Shown here piece by piece: positions 18,846-26,452 of a stretch of 28,311 bases of DNA. The DNA is taken from IMG/VR virus record IMGVR_UViG_3300047548_000472, positions 1 through 28,311 of that record. One strand, given 5' to 3'. Position 1 is the stretch's first letter. Every line of letters starts with the position of its first letter. The notes under the pieces were generated by a model. It was given only the letters and a program-made list of their open reading frames with translations. It did not search any database and had not been told where the DNA came from. Source of the DNA: a virus. The position numbers were made by a program, and so were the translations under genes.

Positions 18846-20949
18846 CCCTATTCGTTTAGCGACTCTGGCGGTTAATGAGAAACCGTCTGATTTTGATGCG
18901 TTTGTTCGAGCGCAACGGTTGCAGATTCTTGGCGAACCTGCCGTAACAATTTTACAGGATTTGTATTACGAGTTTACGGTGTTGGGTTGGCTTGCTGGCC
19001 GTGGTCAGATTAAGGATGGGTTGAAGGCGGCGACGGTTGGTGTTGATTGGGAGTCGTGGGAGCCGGGGAATCCTGAGGTTGCGCGGGTGTTGTTGGGTGA
19101 TGCGGATGTTCCGGGTTTGAAGCAGTTGTTGGATAAGGCGAGTATCACTATGGCGGGTATTCGTGATACGCGGTTGCGGGATCTTGCGCGTGTGTTGGCG
19201 CGGTCTGCGGAGCGTGGTGATTCTGTGCAGGCGTCGGCTAAGGCGATTCGTGAACAGTTTACGGGGTCGCGTGCGTGGGCTAAGACGGTTGCTCAGACGG
19301 AGGGTAGGCGTGCGGCTACGGCGGCGTCTTTGGATTCGTATAGGGCGGCTGAGATTGGGTTTATTCGCTGGTCTGTGGCGTGGGGTAATGCGTGTGAGAT
19401 TTGTGCGGATTATGCGTCTATGGGTGCGGTGCCTATTGATGAGGGGTTTGGGGATACGGATGGGCCGCCGGGCCATCCTAATTGTTTGTGTGTGATTGTG
19501 CCGGTGGTGTTGCCGGATACGGAGTTACCACCATTACCAGAGCCTGCTGAGGTTGAAGGACAACCGACTGTTGCTAGTGATGAAGATATGCCGGAATTGG
19601 TGCCGGATGCGGATGGGTTTTATAAACGTGAGGATTGGCCGGATTGGGCGAAAGAGTCTGATTTAGGTTCGATATTGGATGAGTTGCCTACGGATCGTGC
19701 GGATATTGGGATTCGCGTTCAGTCACGCGAAGAATTGATACGCGAGTGGGAACAGTCAAAATCTGGTTATCCTGATTTGTCGGTTATTGAAGAGGAAGCG
19801 GCTAAAGCAGAAAAACAATTACCGAAAGATCAAAAGAAATTAGATGATGCACAGAAGCGGTATGACGATTATGTGAAGGCTAATCCGGGTTTAGCGGAAC
19901 GTCTAGATACAACTTTGATGCGAGATTTATATCGTGAATATCCAGAGTTATCACAATATGAAGTTGATCGTAATATTGCACAGCGCAGGGTGGATGCTCA
20001 TCAAGTTAATATTGATCGTCGGGATACTGCTGTGCGGCGTATTGCGGAAGCGAAAGAATTAGAACCGGATTGGGAATCAACGTTAGTTCCTCGAAGGATT
20101 GTTGATATTGACCCGGATACGGGTAAACCGGGGGACGTGTTGCGAGGTCATATGGATTCGGTTAAACGTGCGGGTCAAATTGTTGAGGATGAAGTACAAC
20201 GACGGTTGCCACAACATTTACGCGATATGCCAGAAAGAGTTATGAGTGATGAAGAATTAGTAATAGTGCGGGATACGCGCGTAAAAGTTATTAGTGAAGT
20301 GCGGCCTATGGATACTGGCGCGGATATATTTCGACCATTGAACGATGCAGAGGCACGGGCTACGGGGTCAAGAGGATACGGGCCGTATAGGGGTGCAGAT
20401 CAAGAATTGATTGATTTAATTCAACCATCGTTAGATTATTATCCGTCTGCTTGGATTAATGAAATACGCGGTGATTATCCAGAGATTAAAATTTTCTCAT
20501 CTGCTCGCGGCTACAATCAAGACGGAAAGATTATTACGGTGTCGGGGCGTGGTGATCGTGGTATATCGACACTTGTGCATGAGGTTGGACATACAGCGCA
20601 AAAAAGTATTGATGGTTTGCGAAGGTTGGAATGGGTGGAGTTATACGACCGGAGTGTTAAGCCGACAGGAAAGTTACCGGGATTAACATCTATTTATGGT
20701 TCTAGTAAGGAAAAGGCATTTAAGGATCACAGATTTGCCGGTCGATATACCGGGAAGATGTATGGAAAAACAAGCGACGTTATTTATTATTTGAGTAGGT
20801 CCGAGACTGTTCCAACATGGGCACCTAGTTTTGAAGTGTTCACTACAGGTATGCAGGGCGCATTTCCACGGATTAAAGACGATACAAGTTATGGGGATGA
20901 TGATGGGTCATTTCAGAAAACAATTATGGGAATGTTGATTGCATTATGA
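18742..20949 (+). CDS. MuF-like minor head protein fused to a zinc metallopeptidase-like domain
   Basis: Start at ATG 18742, seven bases after GAGAAGGG; ATG 18799 is an alternative. Residues about 1-255 are MuF/SPP1-gp7-like: a helical stretch, AWAKTVAQTEGRRAATAASLDSYRAA (178-203) and the metal-binding NACEICADYASMG ... GPPGHPNCLC (217-250). Residues about 260-560 are a charged linker with coiled coil. Residues about 565-710 hold an HEVGH motif at 613-617 (STLVHEVGHTAQKSIDG), FAGRYTGKMYG (665-675) and SFEVFTTGMQGAF (696-708), where Glu698 may be the third zinc ligand. From about 19.7 kb the DNA is more AT-rich. MuF fusions often carry injected effector domains. Confidence 0.8.
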   Translation: MLKEIAPRDWPGAARDARLMTIYTGRLADSLGAVNPIRLATLAVNEKPSDFDAFVRAQRLQILGEPAVTILQDLYYEFTVLGWLAGRGQIKDGLKAATVGVDWESWEPGNPEVARVLLGDADVPGLKQLLDKASITMAGIRDTRLRDLARVLARSAERGDSVQASAKAIREQFTGSRAWAKTVAQTEGRRAATAASLDSYRAAEIGFIRWSVAWGNACEICADYASMGAVPIDEGFGDTDGPPGHPNCLCVIVPVVLPDTELPPLPEPAEVEGQPTVASDEDMPELVPDADGFYKREDWPDWAKESDLGSILDELPTDRADIGIRVQSREELIREWEQSKSGYPDLSVIEEEAAKAEKQLPKDQKKLDDAQKRYDDYVKANPGLAERLDTTLMRDLYREYPELSQYEVDRNIAQRRVDAHQVNIDRRDTAVRRIAEAKELEPDWESTLVPRRIVDIDPDTGKPGDVLRGHMDSVKRAGQIVEDEVQRRLPQHLRDMPERVMSDEELVIVRDTRVKVISEVRPMDTGADIFRPLNDAEARATGSRGYGPYRGADQELIDLIQPSLDYYPSAWINEIRGDYPEIKIFSSARGYNQDGKIITVSGRGDRGISTLVHEVGHTAQKSIDGLRRLEWVELYDRSVKPTGKLPGLTSIYGSSKEKAFKDHRFAGRYTGKMYGKTSDVIYYLSRSETVPTWAPSFEVFTTGMQGAFPRIKDDTSYGDDDGSFQKTIMGMLIAL

Positions 20950-21725
20950 AGTATCGGCTTATTGCTCAGGAATTAGACGAAGATGACATGTGGGTGGGAG
21001 ATGTTGTATCGCTTGCTGTTGTAACGGATAACAAGGCACGGGGCAAACTAGCCGGAATCGTTAATGAAATATTACAAATGGATGGTGTTCGTTTAGGGTT
21101 GGCTGGTGAGTTTATAAAAATGACTGGTCAACCGTGGCTTGTCGGCTATGCGTTAACTATGCGTAATGGGGATTTGATTAAATCAAAAATACCGACTTCA
21201 GGGTATGTGCGTGCGGTGACTATGGACGGGGAAGAAATCCCTATGCCTAAAAGGTATGCGGCGAATTTGATAGATGATGATTTACCGCCACTCGAAGAGA
21301 TTGAATTAGCAGAGTTGCAGGATAAAACGATTAGCGCACTGCTCATTAAGGCTAGTCGTAACGTTATCCAAGATGCGTTAGATAGACTCGCAGGTATCCC
21401 TCGCGTCGATAACAAACACATTGCAGTGCCATGGCCCGTAGCGGAACGCCCCAAACTAGAACCAGAACAATGGGCAGAATCCGTTATCGAATCAGTGATG
21501 TTAGAAAACCTATACGCATCACAACAACTATTGAACGCTAACCGTGTTGAATACTATGTGAAGTATCCCGGTGCGATTGAAGAGGGACGTCGTGCGTTTG
21601 CCAATGTGTACGACACGAACGGTAGATTAGTGATAGTAGACGGTCACCACCGTCTTGCGGCATTATGGTTACTAGGGGCGGATATGGCTAACGTTTGGTA
21701 TTTGGAGAATGATGCAGACCGCTAG
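20946..21725 (+). CDS. ParB/Srx-fold-like protein, chimeric composition
   Basis: The 259-residue product follows the MuF fusion with an ATGA overlap. Residues 1-120 (KYRLIAQELDEDDMWVGDVVSLAVV ... LAGEFIKMTGQPWLVGYAL) are strand-rich and not recognised. Residues about 170-255 contain RVEYYVKYPGAIEEGRRAFANVYDTNGR and LVIVDGHHRLAALWLLGADMANVWYL, the DGHHR box (232-236) of ParB/sulfiredoxin-fold proteins, which bind or cleave nucleotides. The DNA coding the C-terminal domain (about 21350-21545) is A/C-rich while the N-terminal part is T/G-rich, so the gene looks assembled from two sources. It may be the partner or immunity protein of the metallopeptidase-like domain; this is inference. Confidence 0.65.
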   Translation: MKYRLIAQELDEDDMWVGDVVSLAVVTDNKARGKLAGIVNEILQMDGVRLGLAGEFIKMTGQPWLVGYALTMRNGDLIKSKIPTSGYVRAVTMDGEEIPMPKRYAANLIDDDLPPLEEIELAELQDKTISALLIKASRNVIQDALDRLAGIPRVDNKHIAVPWPVAERPKLEPEQWAESVIESVMLENLYASQQLLNANRVEYYVKYPGAIEEGRRAFANVYDTNGRLVIVDGHHRLAALWLLGADMANVWYLENDADR

Positions 21726-22824
21726 TGTTTTCGCGCCCATCCTTAAAAAGGAACGCCAGTCGGACGGCACTCTACTTGTGACCGGCATTGCAACAGATGA
21801 CACTCTTGATATTGATGAACAGGTGTGTGATCCTGCGTGGCTTGAACAGGCTATGCCGGCGTGGTTTGAGTACGGCAACATTCGAGAGCAGCATTCTAAT
21901 ATTGCTGCCGGTGTTGCTATGAAACTGGAACAGGATGGTTCCCGCCATATTGTGACGGCGCGGGTTGTTGACCCGACATCTGTTATGAAGGTGGAATCGG
22001 GGACGCTTAAGGGTTTCAGTATTGGTATTCGTGATCCTCGCATTATTAGCGATAAGTCTGCTCCGGGTGGTCGGATTGTTGGCGGGGAGATTGTGGAAGT
22101 GTCGCTAGTTGACCGGCCTGCTAATCCGTCGTGTCTTATTGAACTAGCGAAGTCTGTTAATGGTGCGGTTCGTCAGGTTGAAACACTCATTGAGAAGGAA
22201 GGCACGCTAATGGAGCGGTGTTCTAAGTGCGGAAAGGCGTGCAAGACTGACGACCTGACCGACAAGATGTGTAAGGAATGTAAGGCGGTTGAGGCTTCCG
22301 AAATGTCGGAGGAGGAAGTTTCATCGGAGCAGTCGGTTGGTGATGAGACTACGGCTGAGGAGGAAGGCACCGCTATGGCCGTGGAGGAGGAATCTTCACA
22401 GCCTGTTGGTGAGGAGTCGTCACAGCCGGAAGGTGAGGAGTCGTCTCGTCCGGGTGGTGTTGCGGGTGTCGCCGGTAAGGAAGATGAGGAGTATGACGCT
22501 GAGGAACACATCTCCGAAGAAATGGGAATGCTTAATAGTCTCATGGAGGCGGTTGCGCGGATTGAGACAATACTGGCAGAATCGGGCAAGGCAGACACAG
22601 AGGCTACCGCTAAGAGCATCAAATCATTTGATGAGCGGCTGGCGAAGGTGGAGAAAACTGCCAGTCGTGGACCGGCTCGTACTAACGTGAAGTCTGCTGT
22701 TGTTCAGGTGGATGAGAAGGCTGCTCTTGCTGCCGCGTATCGCGCTAAGGCTGCGTCTACTAGTGATCATGCACTCGCCACGGGCTATCTGCTTATGGCC
22801 GATGAAATCGAAACTTCTAACTAA
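21709..22824 (+). CDS. prohead protease fused with scaffold domain
   Basis: The 371-residue protein joins an HK97-type prohead protease (residues about 1-145) to a scaffold. The protease has DTLDIDEQVCDPAWLEQA, Glu60-Gln-His62 (REQHS), Ser104 (LKGFSIG) and Glu129 (EIVEVSLVDRPANPS), the expected catalytic set. After residue 168 come a zinc-ribbon-like CSKCGKACKTDDLTDKMCKECK, a long Glu/Ser-rich linker with three 8-residue repeats, and coiled-coil segments ending in MADEIETSN. Cleavage of the scaffold and capsid delta domain during maturation is the known role. ATG 21709 or 21712 may be used; both sit close to GGAG. Confidence 0.85.
   Translation: MMQTASVFAPILKKERQSDGTLLVTGIATDDTLDIDEQVCDPAWLEQAMPAWFEYGNIREQHSNIAAGVAMKLEQDGSRHIVTARVVDPTSVMKVESGTLKGFSIGIRDPRIISDKSAPGGRIVGGEIVEVSLVDRPANPSCLIELAKSVNGAVRQVETLIEKEGTLMERCSKCGKACKTDDLTDKMCKECKAVEASEMSEEEVSSEQSVGDETTAEEEGTAMAVEEESSQPVGEESSQPEGEESSRPGGVAGVAGKEDEEYDAEEHISEEMGMLNSLMEAVARIETILAESGKADTEATAKSIKSFDERLAKVEKTASRGPARTNVKSAVVQVDEKAALAAAYRAKAASTSDHALATGYLLMADEIETSN
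22195..22202 (+). promoter_or_regulatory. strong internal Shine-Dalgarno AAGGAAGG for a nested scaffold
   Basis: This site lies inside the protease gene, seven bases before an in-frame ATG at 22210, exactly where the protease domain ends and the scaffold-like part begins. Confidence 0.55.
22210..22824 (+). CDS. nested scaffold protein (internal start of protease-scaffold gene)
   Basis: Translation from ATG 22210 would make 204 residues: MERCSKCGKACKTDDLTDKM, the acidic Ser/Glu linker, and the helical region EEHISEEMGMLNSLMEAVARIETIL followed by SIKSFDERLAKVEKT. Nested scaffolds in frame with the protease are known from lambda (C/Nu3) and others, where the free scaffold is made in excess. The strong internal Shine-Dalgarno at 22195-22202 and the domain boundary support this. 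The zinc-ribbon-like head on a scaffold is unusual. Confidence 0.5.
   Translation: MERCSKCGKACKTDDLTDKMCKECKAVEASEMSEEEVSSEQSVGDETTAEEEGTAMAVEEESSQPVGEESSQPEGEESSRPGGVAGVAGKEDEEYDAEEHISEEMGMLNSLMEAVARIETILAESGKADTEATAKSIKSFDERLAKVEKTASRGPARTNVKSAVVQVDEKAALAAAYRAKAASTSDHALATGYLLMADEIETSN
22387..22458 (+). repeat. three tandem 24-bp repeats in the scaffold linker
   Basis: Units begin at 22387, 22411 and 22435 and code for EESSQPVG, EESSQPEG and EESSRPGG (with the first Glu of each as GAG). The DNA copies differ at a few third positions. They lengthen the acidic linker and are a likely site of length variation among relatives. Confidence 0.75.
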
Positions 22825-22838
22825 AGGAAATTAAACTA

Positions 22839-24545
22839 ATGACTACTCTGCCTCCGGCAAGTGAGTTGTTCGGAACGGATGATCCGAAGGCTCTTGCCGC
22901 TATGAAGGACGGTTTTGATACCGCCGTTAATAAGTCTATTACTGCGGGTTACCGTGGTGATTTCACTCCTAACGTGAATATTCCCGGTGCTTCTCAGGGT
23001 CCGGGTGCTGCGCTTGCCGCACTTGAGAAGGCCGCTACTGATCCGGCTCTGGCTAAGGCGATTGGTGCGGATGCTCTCGCGTCACTGCAACAGCAGGTTG
23101 TTGCTTCCCGTGAAATCGTCAAGGACATCACTATTGGTGATGGTATTACTACGGGTTCGCCTATCGGTACGGGTCTTGTCCCGTTTGATCTGGAGGCACC
23201 TGCTAAGTATCTTGCTCCGCGTCCGACTCCGCTGCGTAACAAGTTGCCCCGTGAAAAGGGCATGGGCACTAGTCGTCGTTACAAGCGGATCACGGGTATC
23301 ACGGGTTCGGGTACTGGCGGGGTCGGCGTGTTCCATCCGGGTATTTCTGAGACGACTCAGAATAATTTTGCCCCGGTTGGTGCAAGCAACGCCCTGTACC
23401 TTAACCGTGGTGCGAAGATTTCGTACGCCGGTGACGATCAGATTGTTCCCTATTTCGAGTTCGGTGTGAGCGATTCGGTTTCGTTCGCCGCACAGTACGC
23501 GGGTCAAGGGTTCCAAGATGTGCGTGCATTGTCGGCACAGTCACTTCTGTACTCGTCCATGCTGCTGGAAGAGCGTATGCTCCTCATGGGCCGTGGCGCT
23601 AACACGTCGTACTTCTCCGGTGCGCTTGCTTCACCTACCGCTGTCACTGTCGCTAATGCGGCACCTGCCACGGGTGAGACTGCTATCTCCGGTGCGACTA
23701 CGACGATTTGGGTTAAGGTCACTGCGGATGCTGGCGATTTCGGTCAGTCCACTCCGTCGGCTATTGCTTCTGTTTCGGCTTCTGCCGGCACGGTTGCGGT
23801 TGTCACTGTGGGTGGCGCGGTGTCTGGCGCTCTTGGCTATCGCGTGTATGTGGGTACGGGTTCGGGCGCACCTGCGGATACTGCAATGTGGTACGCGGGT
23901 CGCACGGGTTCCAACGTGTTCCGTATCACGGGCGCTCTGCCCACGTCGGGTACTGCCGTGTCGGTTCCCGCTGCGGGTGATACTTCCGCTTTCACTTACG
24001 GTTACGACGGCATTATGCCTATCGTGACCGGATCCGATTCGGGTTACACGAAGGTACTTAACAGTTCCTTCAACGCGGTGTCTCCCGGTGTCGAATTCCA
24101 GAATGCTTTCGCTGCCCTGTACACGGCGGTTAAGGCTGACCCTGACGAGATTCTGTTTAACGGTACTGACCGTAAGAATCTTTCGGAGTTGTTGAAGAAT
24201 TCGTCTAGCACCAACTACCGTTTGACTCTCGCTCAGGATGAGGTTGGTAACGCTGTTATTGGTAGCGTTATTACCGCTATTCAGAATGAGGTTACGGGTA
24301 AGGTTGTTCCGATGACGGTTCATCCGTGGATGCCTCAGGGCAACACGGCGATTCTTTCCTACACTCTGCCCATTCCCGATTCGCAGGTTTCTAACGTGTG
24401 GTCGGTTGTGAATGTTCAGGACTACATGGGTATTAACTGGCCGGTTATTGACTTCCAGTACCAGATGTCGTCTTACTGGCAGGGAACGTTCGTTTCTTAC
24501 GCTCCGGCGTGGAACGGTTCCGTTACGGGTATCGCGCTTCCGTAA
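22839..24545 (+). CDS. major capsid protein, HK97 fold with inserted Ig/FN3-like domain
   Basis: AAAGGA lies 10 bases before the ATG. The 568-residue protein has an N-terminal helical delta-like part (about 1-110) likely cut by the protease, then capsid core regions (APAKYLAPRPTPLRNKLPREKGMG, YFEFGVSDSVSFAAQYAGQGFQDVRAL). About residues 264-382 form a Thr/Ala/Gly-rich beta domain (TTTIWVKVTADAGDFGQSTPSAIASVS, GALGYRVYVGTGSG, VFRITGALPTSGTAVSVP) that looks like an Ig or FN3 insertion, probably exposed on the capsid. The core resumes at YGYDGIMPIV and ends with VNVQDYMGINWPVIDFQYQMSSYWQGTFVSYAPAWNG. Gene order and size support the call. Confidence 0.9.
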   Translation: MTTLPPASELFGTDDPKALAAMKDGFDTAVNKSITAGYRGDFTPNVNIPGASQGPGAALAALEKAATDPALAKAIGADALASLQQQVVASREIVKDITIGDGITTGSPIGTGLVPFDLEAPAKYLAPRPTPLRNKLPREKGMGTSRRYKRITGITGSGTGGVGVFHPGISETTQNNFAPVGASNALYLNRGAKISYAGDDQIVPYFEFGVSDSVSFAAQYAGQGFQDVRALSAQSLLYSSMLLEERMLLMGRGANTSYFSGALASPTAVTVANAAPATGETAISGATTTIWVKVTADAGDFGQSTPSAIASVSASAGTVAVVTVGGAVSGALGYRVYVGTGSGAPADTAMWYAGRTGSNVFRITGALPTSGTAVSVPAAGDTSAFTYGYDGIMPIVTGSDSGYTKVLNSSFNAVSPGVEFQNAFAALYTAVKADPDEILFNGTDRKNLSELLKNSSSTNYRLTLAQDEVGNAVIGSVITAIQNEVTGKVVPMTVHPWMPQGNTAILSYTLPIPDSQVSNVWSVVNVQDYMGINWPVIDFQYQMSSYWQGTFVSYAPAWNGSVTGIALP

Positions 24546-24559
24546 CCCTTAAACGCTGG

Positions 24560-24599
24560 TAGGGGGAGTGATCGGTCCCGTCCCCGGTCATTCCCCCTA
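24560..24599 (+). terminator. long hairpin after the capsid gene
   Basis: TAGGGGGAGTGATCGG (24560-24575) pairs with CCGGTCATTCCCCCTA (24584-24599) over 16 bp including two G-U pairs, with an 8-base loop. It starts 15 bases after the capsid stop. No T-tract follows, as is common in actinobacteria. It may partly terminate transcription or protect the capsid message from decay. Confidence 0.7.
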
Positions 24600-24623
24600 T
24601 CGGCTCTACATGATTGGACGGAT

Positions 24624-24899
24624 ATGCCTAGGCTTGTCGCACCGAATGACACGATGAAGCAGGTTGAGATACAGGGCGCTCAGACGGGCCGGACGCGAAC
24701 GTATACGCAAGGCAGAGACGGGACGATGAGTGTTGAGAATCCTAAGCATGTGTCGGCGTTGAAGTCTCAGGGTTTCCATGAGGCGGGTGTGAATTTGGCG
24801 GTGAGTTCGGGACGGGGTTTTGTTTGCCCGGAGTGTGGCCGGCGGGGTTGGTTCCGTAAGTGCGGCAAGTGTGGTTGTGAGGATGGTCAACGTGAGTAA
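24624..24899 (+). CDS. small protein with C-terminal zinc ribbon, between capsid and connector genes
   Basis: The 91-residue product has a beta-like N-terminal half (KQVEIQGAQTGRTRTYTQGRDGTMSVENPKHVSALKSQGFHEAG). Its C-terminal zinc ribbon is FVCPECGRRGWFRKCGKCGCEDG with two CxxC pairs. Small proteins with this position and the pattern 'x-VENPKHV-x-AL-x-x-x-GF' are frequent in siphovirus head modules and probably attach to the capsid or connector. GGACGG lies about five bases before the ATG. The end overlaps the next gene by eight bases. Confidence 0.65.
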   Translation: MPRLVAPNDTMKQVEIQGAQTGRTRTYTQGRDGTMSVENPKHVSALKSQGFHEAGVNLAVSSGRGFVCPECGRRGWFRKCGKCGCEDGQRE

Positions 24900-25776
24900 C
24901 GCGATTAGTACGATTAGCCCTCAGGCGTCTACTCCGTATTTGACTATTGCGGAGTTTAAGCAGGCTCCTACTGCTATTGATGTGGATGATTTGGTTGGTG
25001 GCGGCACGTCTGCTATTAACGATCAAGAGTTGGCTAATGTTATTGCGCGTGCGTCGTCGTGGATTGATTCGCATTGTGGTCAAGTGTTGGCGTCCACTCA
25101 GGATACGGATGCGTTGAGGGCGAGTATTGATCGTCGTGGTTTCTTGAAGATTCATCCTCGTTATTGGCCGATTACTCAAGTGGTGTCTTTGTCGTATGGG
25201 CCGGTTCCTAGTCTTATGGCGAGTGTTGATCCGTCGATTCTGTGGCTGGAGTCGGAGTCGGTGATTGTTCCGATTATGGGTATTTCAACGGCGTTTAGTG
25301 GCGCTATCCAATTCACGGGTAATTATTCGACGACTCAGGAGCAGTTCGTTTCCATCACTTACGTTAACGGGTTTCCTAATACGGAGTTGACTGCTTCTGT
25401 GTCTGCGAGTGCTACATCGTTGCCGGTTAAGGATGTGACGGGTTTCGCGCCGGGTATGCCGTTCACTATCTATGACGGGTCTACTACGGAATATGTGACC
25501 GTAGGAACGTCTTTCACGGCTTCTACGGGGTCAGGGAACCTTCCCGTGACTGGTATGAAGTATCCGCATAATTCGACTATTAGCGTGTCTGCATTGCCTC
25601 CTGCCGTGAAGCAGGCATGTATTTATGTCACGTCGGCTATCTTGAAGGCACGCGGTAACGCTTCTCTTGTGATGACTCAGTTGACGCCGGGAACGTTTCA
25701 GACGTCTAATCCGTCGGCGCTCGCAGACTATAACGCTGCCGTTGATATCCTTAAACCCTACCGACGGATTCGTTAA
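24892..25776 (+). CDS. head-tail connector (adaptor) protein with inserted beta domain
   Basis: GTG 24892, eight bases after GAGGA, is the best start; the frame is open further upstream within the previous gene. The 294-residue product has a helical adaptor start (YLTIAEFKQAPTAIDVDDLV, INDQELANVIARASSWIDSHCGQVLA). Next come GFLKIHPRYWPITQVVSLSYG and VSITYVNGFPNTELTASVSASATSLPVKDVTGFAPGMPFTIYD, a small inserted beta domain. It ends with a helix (LPPAVKQACIYVTSAILKARG) and DILKPYRRIR. This matches gp6/gp15-type adaptors binding below the portal. Confidence 0.75.
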   Translation: MSNAISTISPQASTPYLTIAEFKQAPTAIDVDDLVGGGTSAINDQELANVIARASSWIDSHCGQVLASTQDTDALRASIDRRGFLKIHPRYWPITQVVSLSYGPVPSLMASVDPSILWLESESVIVPIMGISTAFSGAIQFTGNYSTTQEQFVSITYVNGFPNTELTASVSASATSLPVKDVTGFAPGMPFTIYDGSTTEYVTVGTSFTASTGSGNLPVTGMKYPHNSTISVSALPPAVKQACIYVTSAILKARGNASLVMTQLTPGTFQTSNPSALADYNAAVDILKPYRRIR

Positions 25777-26264
25777 TGTCTAGGGCGACTGTCCGGTCAG
25801 CGGTACAAACGTTTTTTGATCCGCCTGCCGTGTCAGGTTTGAACGCGGTTTATACGTCTTTCCCTAAGCGTATTCCTGGCGGTGATTTCCGTAAGGGCCA
25901 GCCGTCGGGTACAAAGTCGGGTGCGGTCGGTGTGGTGCATATTTTGACGGAACGTGAGGAACGTATCGCTATAGGTGGTGCAACATCGGGTAAGAAATGG
26001 GTGCATTACACGGTTGAGTTGCAGGTGTATTGTCATTCCATCGAAACACATGCAGAAACCGCTATGGACTTTTTCGATTCCGTTATTGACGGGGTGAAAA
26101 CGCATCTCCGTTCCGACCGCTGGCTTAACGATTATCCTGTTATTTTTGAGGCGGGTGAGCGGGAACTATCCGGTTATTACGGTGAACCGCGTGTGTTAAA
26201 TGATGGTGCGTCGGAAATTTGGGGCGCGGTGCGTTTTGAAGTTTCGGAAGTTCTCACTACCTAG
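25776..26264 (+). CDS. head-tail joining / tail terminator-like protein
   Basis: Start shares a base with the previous TAA (TAATG). The 162-residue protein opens SRATVRSAVQTFFDPPAVSGLNAVYTSFPKRIP and contains KKWVHYTVELQVYCHSIETHAETAMDFFDSVIDGVKTHLRSD and a closing GASEIWGAVRFEVSEVL. The helix-strand layout, size and place between connector and tail tube fit the tail terminator or neck protein that ends tail growth. The assignment is positional plus pattern, not motif proof. Confidence 0.65.
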   Translation: MSRATVRSAVQTFFDPPAVSGLNAVYTSFPKRIPGGDFRKGQPSGTKSGAVGVVHILTEREERIAIGGATSGKKWVHYTVELQVYCHSIETHAETAMDFFDSVIDGVKTHLRSDRWLNDYPVIFEAGERELSGYYGEPRVLNDGASEIWGAVRFEVSEVLTT

Positions 26265-26278
26265 TTAGGATTCGAGTT

Positions 26279-26449
26279 ATGTCAAAGTTTCAATCTGTTG
26301 AGTCCCGCGTATATCCTACGTTGGGTCTTACACTTAAAGCCGGTCAAGTTGTAGACTTGCCGGTAGATACAAACGTGACGGGACTTGTTGCAGTTACCGA
26401 TAAGGGCAAGGCCGACCCTGCGCCCGTTACAGAGAAAGTTGGTGAGTAG
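26279..26449 (+). CDS. small beta-rich protein before the tail tube gene
   Basis: The short frame has AGGA nine bases before ATG 26279. The 56-residue product contains SRVYPTLGLTLKAGQVVDLPV, matching a pattern (Y-x-P-x-LG-x-x-(V/L)-x-(P/A)G-x-x-V-x-(V/L)P) seen in short proteins beside tail genes of many siphoviruses, and a charged tail. It fills the gap between terminator-like and tube genes exactly. Likely a virion or assembly component. Confidence 0.6.
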   Translation: MSKFQSVESRVYPTLGLTLKAGQVVDLPVDTNVTGLVAVTDKGKADPAPVTEKVGE

Positions 26450-26452
26450 CGA

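Noticed and set aside
18952-19476. 174-codon minus-strand frame in the MuF gene
   Set aside because: Extremely Arg/Thr/Ile-rich shadow of the T/G-biased coding strand.
23631-24323. 230-codon open frame on the minus strand inside the capsid gene
   Set aside because: Arg/Asn/Ser-rich, low-complexity product fully antisense to a well-supported capsid gene; an effect of codon bias.
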